NCBI GenBank assembly: GCA_002189035.1 | Contig: NEEC01000464.1 | Span: forward strand, 1-24,151 | Direction of reading: 5' to 3' | Length of the DNA stretch: 24,151 nucleotides | Origin: Utricularia gibba | Lineage: Eukaryota; Streptophyta; Magnoliopsida; Lamiales; Lentibulariaceae | Shown here: in pieces, positions 11,681 through 20,299 of the stretch | Layout of the letters: each line of letters starts with the position of its first letter | Numbering within the stretch: position 1 is the stretch's first letter | The notes under the pieces: model-generated | Databases searched by the model: none | What the model saw: only the letters and a program-made list of their open reading frames with translations | Told to the model about the DNA's origin: nothing | Made by a program: the position numbers and the translations under genes

Positions 11681-12608
11681 ATGCATCACGATTTTCGTCG
11701 AATAGGACCCGATTGGGCTCAGAGTCGAACCGAACCTTGGGTCCGGACGAACTTCCAATGAAAGCACCCAACCAAAAACGACAAGCTTTTCCTTCAGAAC
11801 CATGTAGCAGCTGCCGAAAACCCAACGTTAATAAATGGATCACTTTTTTTTCCCGGGCTACAAATGACTATGGGCCCGAGCCCGACCCGACCTCCGGCCC
11901 GATCCTGGTGCCCTCGAGAGCGCTCCTCAAATATAAAGCTTGTGGATGAGAAAACCATTGGGGTGCTCATGACATCCTAACTTCAATAAATGCATCACGA
12001 TTTTCGTCGAATAGGACCCGATTGGGCTCAGGAGTCGAACCGAACCTTGGGTCCGGACGAACTTCCCAATGAAAGCACCCAACCAAAAACGACAAGCTTT
12101 TCCTTCAGAAACCATGTAGGCAGCTGCCGAAAACCCAACGTTAATAAATGGATCACTTTTTTTGCGGGCTACAAATGACTATGGGCCCGAGCCCGACCCG
12201 ACCTCCGGCCCGATCCTGGTGCCCTCGAGAGCGCCTCCTCAAATAAAAAGCATGTGGTTGAGAAAACCATTTGGGGTGCTCATGACATCCTAACTTCAAT
12301 AAATGCATCACGATTTTCGTCGAATAGGACCCGATTGGGCTCAGGAGTCGAACCGAACCTTGGGTCCGGCGAACTTCCCAATGAAAGCACCCAACCAAAA
12401 CGACAAGCTTTTCCTTCAGAAACCATGTAGGCAGCTGCCGAAAACCCAACGTTAATAAATGGATCACTTTTTTTGCGGGCTACAAATGACTATGGGCCCG
12501 AGCCCGACCCGACCTCCGGCCGATCCTGGTGCCCTCGAGAGCGCCTCCTCAAATAAAAGCTGTGGTTGAGAAAACCATTTGGGTGCTCATGACATCCTAC
12601 TTCAATAA

Positions 12609-12918
12609 ATGCATCACGATTTTCGTCGAATAGACCCGATTGGGCTCAGAAGTCGAACAGAACCTTGGGTCCGGATGAATTCCCAACGAAAGCACCCACC
12701 AAAAACGACAAGCTTTTCCTTCAGAAAAATGTAGGCAGCTGCCGAAAACCCAACGTTAATAAATGGATCACTTTTTTTGCCGGGCTACAAATGACTATGG
12801 GCCCGAGCCCGACCCGACCTCCGGCCCGATCCTGTGCCCCTCGAGAGCGCCTCCTCAAATAAAAAAAGCTTGGTTGAGAAAACCATTTGGGGTGCTCATG
12901 ACATCCTAACTTCAATAA
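12609..12918 (+). repeat. Subtype-B monomer
   Basis: It is preceded by AAAAGCTGTGGTTGAG and CATCCTACTTC. It carries GAATAGACCC, CAGAAGTCGAACAG, GATGAATTCCC, AACGAAAGC and AAAAATGTAGG. GATGAATTCCC creates an EcoRI site (GAATTC) that I see in no other unit. Confidence 0.8.
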
Positions 12919-13849
12919 ATGCATCACGATTTTCGTCGAATAGGACCCGATTGGGCTCAGGAGTCGAACGAACCTTGGGTCCGGACGAACTTCCCAATGA
13001 AAGCACCCAACCAAAAACGACAAGCTTTTCCTTCAGAAAAAATGTAGGCAGCTGCCGAAAACCCAACGTTAATAAATGGATCACTTTTTTTCCGGGCTAC
13101 AAATGACTATGGGCCCGAGCCCGACCCGACCTCCGCCCGATCCTGGTGCCCCTCGAGAGCGCCTCCTCAAATATAAAGCTTGTGGATGAGAAAACCATTT
13201 GGGGTGCTCATGACATCCTAACTTCAATAAATGCATCACGATTTTCGTCGAATAGGACCCGATTGGGCTCAGGAGTCGAACCGAACCTTGGGTCCGGACG
13301 AACTTCCCAATGAAAGCACCCAACCAAAAACGACAAGCTTTTCCTTCAGAAAAAATGTAGGCAGCTGCCGAAAACCCAACGTTAATAAATGGATCACTTT
13401 TTTGGCCGGGCTACAAATGACTATGGGCCCGAGCCGACCCGACCTCCAGCCCGATCTGGTGCCCCTCGAGCGCCTCAATATAAAGCTTGTGGATGAGAAA
13501 ACCATTTGGGGTGCTCATGACATCCTAACTTCAATAAATGCATCACGATTTTCGTCGAATAGGACCCGATTGGGCTCAGGAGTCGAACCGAACCTTGGGT
13601 CCGGACGAACTTCCCAATGAAAGCACCCAACCAAAAACGACAAGCTTTTCCTTCAGAAACCATGTAGGCAGCTGCCGAAAACCCAACGTTAATAAATGGA
13701 TCACTTTTTTTGGGGCTACAAATGACTATGGGCCCGAGCCCGACCCGACCTCCGGCCCGATCCTGGTGCCCTCGAGAGCGCCTCCTCAAATAAAAAGCAT
13801 GTGGTTGAGAAAACCATTTGGGGTGCTCATGACATCCTGACTTCAATAA

Positions 13850-14156
13850 ATGCATCACGATTTTCGTCGAATAGACCCGATTGGGCTCAGAAGTCGAACA
13901 GAACCTTGGGTCCGGATGAACATCCCAACGAAAGCACCCCCAAAAACGACAAGCTTTTCCTTCAGAAAAAGTGTAGGCAGCTGCCGAAAACCTGTAATAA
14001 ATGGATCACTTTTTTGCCGGGCTACAAATGACTATGGGCCCGAGCCCGACCCGACCTCCGGCCCGATCCTGTGCCCCTCGAGAGCGCCTCCTCAAATAAA
14101 AAAGCATATGGTTGAGAAAACCATTTGGGGTGCTCATGACATCCTAACTTCAATAA
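13850..14156 (+). repeat. Subtype-B monomer
   Basis: It is preceded by AAAAAGCATGTGGTTGAG and CATCCTGACTT. It carries GAATAGACCC, CAGAAGTCGAACAG, GATGAACATCCC, AAAAAGTGTAGG and a shortened AACCTGTAATAA. Confidence 0.8.
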
Positions 14157-15082
14157 ATGCATCACGATTTTCGTCGAATAGGACCCGATTGGGCTCAGGA
14201 GTCGAACCGAACCTTGGGTCCGGACGAACTTCCCAATGAAAGCACCCAAAAAAACGACAAGCTTTTCCTTGAGAAACCATGTAAGCAGCTGCCGAAAACA
14301 ACGTTAATAAATGGATCACTTTTTTTCCCGGGCTACAAATGACTATGGGCCCGAGCCCGACCCGACCTCCGGCCCGATCCTGGTGCCCCTCGAGAGCGCC
14401 TCCTCAAATATAAAGCTTGTGGATGAGAAAACCATTGGGGTGCTCATGACATCCTAACTTCAAAAAATGCATCACGATTTTCGTCGAATAGGACCCGATT
14501 GGGCTCAGGAGTCGAACCGAACCTTGGGTCCGGACGAACTTCCCAATGAAAGCACCCAACCAAAACGACAAGCTTTTCCTTCAGAAACATGTAGGCAGCT
14601 GCCGAAAACCCAACGTTAATAAATGGATCACTTTTTTTGCGGGCTACAAATGACTATGGGCCCGAGCCCGACCGACCTCCGGCCCGATCCTGGTGCCCCT
14701 CGAGAGCGCCTCCTCAAATAAAAAGCATGTGGTTGAGAAAACCATTTGGGGTGCCCATGACATCCTACTTCAATAAATGCATCACGATTTTCGTCGAATA
14801 GACCCGATTGGGCTCAGGAGTCGAACCGAACCTTGGGTCCGGAAACTTCCCAATGAAAGCACCCAACCAAAACGACAAGCTTTTCCTTCAGAAACATGTA
14901 GGCAGCTGCCGAAAACCCAACGTTAATAAATGGATAACTTTTTTGGGGCTACAAATGACTATGGGCCCGAGCCCGACCCGACCTCCGGCCCGATCCTGGT
15001 GCCCCTCGAGAGCGCCTCCTCAAATAAAAAGCATGTGGTTGAGAAAACCATTTGGGTGCTCATGACATCCTGACTTCAATAA

Positions 15083-15387
15083 ATGCATCACGATTTTCGT
15101 CGAATAGACCCGATTGGGCTCAGGAGTCGAACAGAACCTTGGGTCCGGATGAACATCCAACGAAAGCACCACCCAAAAACGACAAGCTTTTCCTTCAGAA
15201 AAATGTAGGCAGCTGCCGAAAACCCAACGTAATAAATGGATCACTTTTTTGCCGGGCTACAAATGACTATGGGCCGAGCCCGACCCGACCTCCGGCCCGA
15301 TCCTGTGCCCCTCGAGAGCGCTCCTCAAATAAAAGCTTGTGGATGAGAAAACCATTTGGGGTGCTCATGACATCCTAACTTCAATAA
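15083..15387 (+). repeat. Subtype-B monomer (last of the regular series)
   Basis: It is preceded by AAAAAGCATGTGGTTGAG and CATCCTGACTT, as for the unit at 13850. It carries GAATAGACCC, GAACAGAACC, GATGAACATCC, AAAAATGTAGG and CCCAACGTAATAA. CAGGAGTCG is of the A type, so it is partly mixed. Confidence 0.75.
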
Positions 15388-15770
15388 ATGCATCACGATT
15401 TTCGTCGAATAGGACCCGATTGGGCTCAGGAGTCGAACCGAACCTTGGGTCCGGACGAACTTCCAACGAAAGCACCACCCAAAAACGACAAGCTTTTCCT
15501 TCAGAAACCATGTAGGCAGCTGCCGAAAACCCAACGTTAATAAATGGATCACTTTTTTTGCGGGCTACAAATGACTATGGGCCCGAGCCCGACCCGACCT
15601 CCGGCCCGATCCTGGTGCCCTCGAGAGCGCCTCCTCAAATAAAAAGCTGTGGTTGAGAAAACCATTTGGGGTGCCCATGACATCCTAACTTCAATAAATG
15701 CATCACGATTTTCGTCGAATAGGACCCGATCGGGCTCAGGAGTCGAACCGAACCTTGGGTCCGGAAACTT

Positions 15771-16007
15771 CCCAATGAAAGCACCAACAAAAAGACGACA
15801 AGCTTTTCCTTCAGAAACCATGTAGGCAGCTGCCGAAAACCCAACGTTAATAAATGGATCACTTTTTTTGCGGGCTACAAATGACTATCCCAATGAAAGC
15901 ACCCAACCAAAAACGACAAGCTTTTCCTTCAGAAACCATGTAGGCAGCTGCCGAAAACCCAACGTTAATAAATGGATCACTTTTTTTGCCGGGCTACAAA
16001 TGACTAT
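15771..16007 (+). repeat. Tandem duplication of a ~118-bp partial monomer (430-bp interval)
   Basis: The segment from CCCAATGAAAGC to TGACTAT occurs at 15771-15888 and again at 15889-16007. At the junction GACTAT is followed directly by CCCAATG, which skips the CCCGA, XhoI, HindIII and ATGCAT parts. As a result two unit starts (15698 and 16128) are 430 bp apart. The copies differ (first CACCAACAAAAAGACGAC, second CACCCAACCAAAAACGAC; first TTGCGGGC, second TTGCCGGGC). This suits an out-of-register exchange between different monomers better than a very recent copy. Confidence 0.9.
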
Positions 16008-18632
16008 GGGCCCGAGCCCGACCGACCTCCGGCCCGATCCTGGTGCCCCTCGAGAGCGCCTCCTCAAATAAAAAGCTTGTGGATGAGAAAACCATTTGGG
16101 GTGCTCATGACATCCTAACTTCAATAAATGCATCACGATTTTTCGTCGAATAGGACCCGATTGGGCTCAGGAGTCGAACCGAACCTTGGGTCCGGACGAA
16201 CTTCCCAACGAAAGCACCCAACCAAAAACGACAAGCTTTTCCTTCAGAAACCATGTAAGCAGCTGCCGAAAACCCAACGTTAATAAATGGATCACTTTTT
16301 TTCCGGGCTACAAATGACTATGGGCCCGAGCCCGACCCGACCTCCGGCCCGATCCTGGTGCCCCTCGAGAGCGCCCTCCTCAAATATAAAGCTTGTGGAT
16401 GAGAAAACCATTTGGGGTGCTCATGACATCCTAACTTCAATAAATGCATCACGATTTTCGTCGAATAGGACCCGATTGGGCTCAGGAGTCGAACCGAACC
16501 TTGGGTCCGGACGAACTTCCCAATGAAAGCACCCAACCAAAAACGACAAGCTTTTCCTTCAGAAACCATGTAGGCAGCTGCCGAAAACCCAACGTTAATA
16601 AATGGATCACTTTTTTTTCCGGGCTACAAATGACTATGGGCCCGAGCCGACCCGACCTCCGGCCCGATCCTGGTGCCCCTCGAGAGCGCCTCCTCAAATA
16701 AAAAGCTTGTGGATGAGAAAACCATTTGGGTGCTCATGACATCCTAACTTCAATAAATGCATCACGATTTTCGTCGAATAGGACCCGATTGGGCTCAGGA
16801 GTCGAACCGAACCTTGGGTCCGGACGAACTTCCCAACGAAAGCACCCAACCAAAAACGACAAGCTTTTCCTTCAGAAACCATGTAAGCAGCTGCCGAAAA
16901 CCCAACGTTAATAAATGGATCACTTTTTTTCCCGGGCTACAAATGACTATGGGCCCGAGCCCGACCCGACCTCCGGCCCGATCCTGGTGCCCCTCGAGAG
17001 CGCCTCCTCAAATATAAAGCTTGTGGATGAGAAAACCATTTGGGGTGCTCATGACATCCTAACTTCAATAAATGCATCACGATTTTCGTCGAATAGGACC
17101 CGATTGGGCTCAGGAGTCGAACCGAACCTTGGGTCCGGACGAACTTCCCAATGAAAGCACCCAACCAAAAACGACAAGCTTTTCCTTCAGAAACCATGTA
17201 GCAGCTGCCGAAAACCCAACGTTAATAAATGGATCACTTTTTTTGCCGGGCTACAAATGACTATGGGCCCGAGCCCGACCCGACCTCCGGCCCGATCCTG
17301 GTGCCCCTCGAGAGCGCCTCCTCAAATAAAAAGCTTGTTGAGAAAACCATTTGGGGCTCATGACATCCTAACTTCAATAAATGCATCACGATTTTCGTCG
17401 AATAGGACCCGATTGGGCTCAGGAGTCGAACCGAACCTTGGGTCCGGACGAACTTCCCAACGAAAGCACCCACCAAAAACGACAAGCTTTTCCTTCAAAC
17501 CATGTAGGCAGCTGCCGAAAACCCAACGTTAATAAATGGATCACTTTTTTTGCCGGGCTACAAATGACTATGGGCCCGAGCCCGACCCGACCTCCGGCCC
17601 GATCCTGGTGCCCCTCGAGAGCGCCTCCTCAAATATAAAGCTTGTGGATGAGAAAACCATTTTGGGTGCTCATGACATCCTAACTTCAATAAATGCATCA
17701 CGATTTTCGTCGAATAGGACCCGATTGGGCTCAGGAGTCGAACCGAACCTTGGGTGGACGAACTTCCCAATGAAAGCACCCAACCAAAAACGACAAGCTT
17801 TTCCTTCAGAAACCATGTAAGCAGCTGCCGAAAACCCAACGTTAATAAATGGATCACTTTTTTTCCCGGCTACAAATGACTATGGGCCCGAGCCCGACCC
17901 GACCTCCGGCCCGATCCTGGTGCCCCTCGAGAGCGCCTCCTCAAATATAAAGCTTGTGGATGAGAAAACCATTTGGGGTGCTCATGACATCCTAACTTCA
18001 ATAAATGCATCACGATTTTCGTCGAATAGGACCCGATTGGGCTCAGGAGTCGAACCGAACCTTGGGTCCGGACGAACTTCCCAATGAAAGCACCCAACCA
18101 AAAACGACAAGCTTTTCCTTCAGAAACCATGTAGGCAGCTGCCGAAAACCCAACGTTAATAAATGGATCACTTTTTTTCCCGGGCTACAAATGACTATGG
18201 GCCCGAGCCCGACCCGACCTCCGGCCCGATCCTGGTGCCCCTCGAGAGCGCCTCCTCAAATATAAAGCTTGTGGATGAGAAAACCATTTGGGGTGCTCAT
18301 GACATCCTAACTTCAATAAATGCATCACGATTTTCGTCGAATAGGACCCGATTGGGCTCAGGAGTCGAACCGAACCTTGGGTCCGGACGAACTTCCCAAT
18401 GAAAGCACCCAACCAAAAACGACAAGCTTTTCCTTCAGAAACCATGTAAGCAGCTGCCGAAAACCCAACGTTAATAAATGGATCACTTTTTTTCCGGGCT
18501 ACAAATGACTATGGGCCCGAGCCCGACCCGACCTCCGGCCCGATCCTGGTGCCCCTCGAGAGCGCCTCCTCAAATAAAAGCATGTGGTTGAGAAAACCAT
18601 TTGGGGTGCTCATGACATCCTAACTTCAATAA

Positions 18633-18943
18633 ATGCATCACGATTTTCGTCGAATAGGACCCGATTGGGCTCAGGAGTCGAACAGAACCTTGGGTCCGGA
18701 TGAACTTCCAACGAAAGCACCCACCCAAAAACGACAAGCTTTTCCTTCAGAAAAATGTAGGCAGCTGCCGAAAACCCAATTAATAAATGGATCACTTTTT
18801 TTGCCGGGCTACAAATGACTATGGGCCCGAGCCCGACCCGACCTCCGGCCCGATCCTGGTGCCCCTCGAGAGCGCCTCCTCAAATATAAAGCTTGTGGAT
18901 GAGAAAACCATTTGGGGTGCTCATGACATCCTAACTTCAATAA
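18633..18943 (+). repeat. Subtype-B monomer in the right block
   Basis: It is preceded by AAAAGCATGTGGTTGAG. It carries GAACAGAACC, GGATGAAC, CCAACGAAAGC, CACCCACCC, AAAAATGTAGG and a shortened CCCAATTAATAA. It is surrounded by A-type units. Confidence 0.75.
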
Positions 18944-19861
18944 ATGCATCACGATTTTCGTCGAATAGGACCCGATTGGGCTCAGGAGTCGAACCGAACC
19001 TTGGGTCCGGACGAACTTCCCAATGAAAGCACCCAACCAAAAACGACAAGCTTTTCCTTCAGAAACCATGTAGCAGCTGCCGAAAACCCAACGTTAATAA
19101 ATGGATCACTTTTTTTGCCGGGCTACAAATGACTATGGGCCCGAGCCCGACCCGACCTCCGGCCCGATCCTGGTGCCCCTCGAGAGCGCCTCCTCAAATA
19201 AAAAGCTTGTTGAGAAAACCATTTGGGGTGCTCATGACATCCTAACTTCAATAAATGCATCACGATTTTCGTCGAATAGGACCCGATTGGGCTCAGGAGT
19301 CGAACGAACCTTGGGTCCGGACGAACTTCCCAACGAAAGCACCCACCAAAAACGACAAGCTTTTCCTTCAGAAACATGTAGCAGCTGCCGAAAACCCAAC
19401 GTTAATAAATGGATCACTTTTTTTTGCCGGGCTACAAATGACTATGGCCCGAGCCCGACCCGACCTCCGGCCCGATCCTGGTGCCCCTCGAGAGCGCCTC
19501 CTCAAATATAAAGCTTGTGGATGAGAAAACCATTTGGGGTGCTCATGACATCCTAACTTCAATAAATGCATCACGATTTTCGTCGAATAGGACCCGATTG
19601 GGCTCAGGAGTCGAACCGAACCTTGGGTCCGGACGAACTTCCCAATGAAAGCACCCAACCAAAAACGACAAGCTTTTCCTTCAGAAACCATGTAGGCAGC
19701 TGCCGAAAACCCAACGTTAATAAATGGATCACTTTTTTTGCCGGGCTACAAATGACTATGGGCCCGAGCCCGACCCGACCTCCGGCCCGATCCTGGTGCC
19801 CCTCGAGAGCGCCTCCTCAAATATAAAGCTTGTGGATGAGAAAACCATTTGGGGTGCTCAT

Positions 19862-19905
19862 GACATCCTAACTTCAATAAATGCATCACGATTTTCGTCG
19901 AATAG
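19862..19905 (+). other. Most conserved segment of the monomer (reference copy)
   Basis: The stretch from GACATCC through AATAAATGCATCACG to TCGAATAG is nearly unchanged in all units, including the indel-rich left block. The exceptions I noticed include CAAAAAATGC (9823, 11681, 14467), ATGTCACG (7742), ATCAGATT (4395), CATCCTGACTT (13850, 15083) and GATTTTTCG (16128). It holds ATGCAT and a four-T run that hardly varies. Selection for protein binding or positioning is possible. Lack of the C/G runs that vary elsewhere may explain it just as well. Confidence 0.5.
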
Positions 19906-19921
19906 GACCCGATTGGGCTCA

Positions 19922-19932
19922 GGAGTCGAACC
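19922..19932 (-). promoter_or_regulatory. Pol III B-box-like match on minus strand (reference copy)
   Basis: Read on the minus strand the sequence is GGTTCGACTCC, which fits the RNA polymerase III internal B-box consensus GGTTCGANNCC. It recurs in A-type units but is broken in most B-type units by CAGAAGTCGAACAG. I found no convincing A-box 30-60 bp upstream on that strand and no tRNA fold. A T4 run lies roughly 75-80 bp downstream on that strand (complement of GAGAAAACC). The match may be chance, multiplied by the array. Confidence 0.2.
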
Positions 19933-20009
19933 GAACCTTGGGTCCGGACGAACTTCCCAATGAAAGCACCCAACCAAAAACGACAAGCTTTTCCTTCAGA
20001 AACCATGTA

Positions 20010-20019
20010 GGCAGCTGCC
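20010..20019. other. 10-bp perfect palindrome GGCAGCTGCC (reference copy)
   Basis: The palindrome contains a PvuII site and an E-box-type CAGCTG. It is present in most units, but G-loss (GTAGCAG) or G-to-A (GTAAGCAG) variants shorten it at one end. The corresponding position in the other half-unit (GGTGCTCATG) is not palindromic. No function can be assigned. Confidence 0.5.
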
Positions 20020-20074
20020 GAAAACCCAACGTTAATAAATGGATCACTTTTTTTGCCGGGCTACAAATGACTAT

Positions 20075-20095
20075 GGGCCCGAGCCCGACCCGACC
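20075..20095 (+). repeat. GC-rich CCCGA micro-repeat (reference copy)
   Basis: Within each unit a GGGCCC is followed by short tandem CCCGA-like words, ending in CCCGACC. This is the most length-variable part of the monomer. Shortened forms such as GAGCGACC, GAGCCGACC and GAGCCCGACCGACC occur across the left and middle blocks. Replication slippage or sequencing error in C/G runs would both act here. Confidence 0.7.
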
Positions 20096-20140
20096 TCCGG
20101 CCCGATCCTGGTGCCCCTCGAGAGCGCCTCCTCAAATATA

Positions 20141-20299
20141 AAGCTTGTGGATGAGAAAACCATTTGGGGTGCTCATGACATCCTAACTTCAATAAATGCA
20201 TCACGATTTTCGTCGAATAGGACCCGATTGGGCTCAGGAGTCGAACCGAACCTTGGGTCCGGACGAACTTCCCAACGAAAGCACCCAACCAAAAACGAC
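20141..20299 (+). repeat. Half-unit H2 (159 bp) of the ancestral dimer
   Basis: This half runs from the second HindIII site of the reference monomer to the base before the first HindIII site of the next unit. It begins with the same AAGCTT as H1, then has a comparable GAGAAAACCAT word (H1: CAGAAACCAT), the AATAAATGCATCAC core (H1: AATAAATGGATCAC), and a GAACCGAACCT segment in place of H1's GACCCGACCT. Most subtype-diagnostic bases of the array (GACGAA/GATGAA, AATGAAAG/AACGAAAG, GGATGAG/GGTTGAG) lie in this half. Confidence 0.8.

Larger units (their letters stand above)
9788..11954 (+). repeat. Higher-order repeat unit 2 (seven monomers, ~2167 bp)
   Basis: It starts and ends at the CCATTGGGG marker. 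The first unit has the CAAAAAATGC and ACCAAAACGAC variants. The second is a B-type preceded by AAAAAAGCATGTGGTTGAG (10137). Then come units with AAAAATGTAGG, AAAAAATGTAGG plus CTCCAGCCCG, and CCATGTAGG. Next is a second B-type with GATGAACATCCC (11370), and last a unit with TTTCCCGGG (11681). Confidence 0.65.
11955..14431 (+). repeat. Higher-order repeat unit 3 (eight monomers, ~2477 bp)
   Basis: It is bounded by CCATTGGGG at 11955 and 14432. It repeats the order seen in unit 2 but with one more monomer near its start: CCATTGGGG, then AAAAAGCATGTGGTTGAG with ACCAAAACGAC, then B (12609), then AAAAAATG, AAAAAATG with TTTGGCCGGG and CTCCAGCCCG, CCATG, B with GATGAACATCCC (13850), and a unit with TTTCCCGGG (14157). 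A fourth copy starts at 14432 and can be followed for about three monomers, to the B unit at 15083. Confidence 0.65.
19985..20140 (+). repeat. Half-unit H1 (156 bp) of the ancestral dimer
   Basis: This half runs from the first HindIII site of the reference monomer to the base before the second. It aligns with half H2, which follows it. For example, 20014-20047 matches 20171-20204 at 25 of 34 positions without gaps, including a shared AATAAATG and ATCAC. The stretch 20086-20107 matches 20242-20264 at 16 of 23 alignment columns, with shared CCGA, CCT, GG and CCG words in the same order. H1 carries the PvuII-centred palindrome, the T-run and the GC-rich CCCGA segment. The reading as a diverged duplicate of H2 is inference from these collinear matches at a constant offset of about 157 bp. 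Confidence 0.8.
19566..20195 (+). repeat. Two adjacent identical 315-bp monomers
   Basis: The units at 19566-19880 and 19881-20195 have the same length, and reading them side by side I find no difference. This is the strongest local sign of recent duplication or homogenisation in the window. Confidence 0.85.
19881..20195 (+). repeat. Reference satellite monomer (315 bp)
   Basis: This unit is the cleanest representative and matches the majority base at every position I compared. It has 159 G or C in 315 bases. In order it carries the ATGCAT (NsiI) core; a 'GTCCGGAC' palindrome; a HindIII site at unit position 105; the 10-bp palindrome GGCAGCTGCC; a T7 run; a GGGCCC followed by CCCGA micro-repeats; an XhoI site; a second HindIII site at unit position 261; and a TTTGGGGTGC segment leading into the next unit. 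The length is a multiple of three, but every reading frame meets a stop inside each unit, so it has no coding potential of its own. Confidence 0.95.

Noticed and set aside
18690-18725. CENP-B-box-like sequence: the minus strand of CTTCCAACGAAAG reads CTTTCGTTGGAAG, fitting the first 12 bases of the mammalian CENP-B box
   Set aside because: The CGGG part of the box is absent (TTCAT follows instead). Only a few units have this spelling; most have an extra G or a CpG-to-TpG change. CENP-B with this specificity is known from mammals, which nothing else here supports.
19890-19960. tRNA gene on the minus strand around the GGTTCGACTCC motif
   Set aside because: Only a T-arm-like piece is visible. 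I find no acceptor stem, D-arm, anticodon arm or A-box at suitable spacing.
20020-20040. Polyadenylation signals (AATAAA twice per unit)
   Set aside because: The two copies sit at homologous positions of the two half-units and are explained by the dimer origin. There is no transcript or gene for them to serve.
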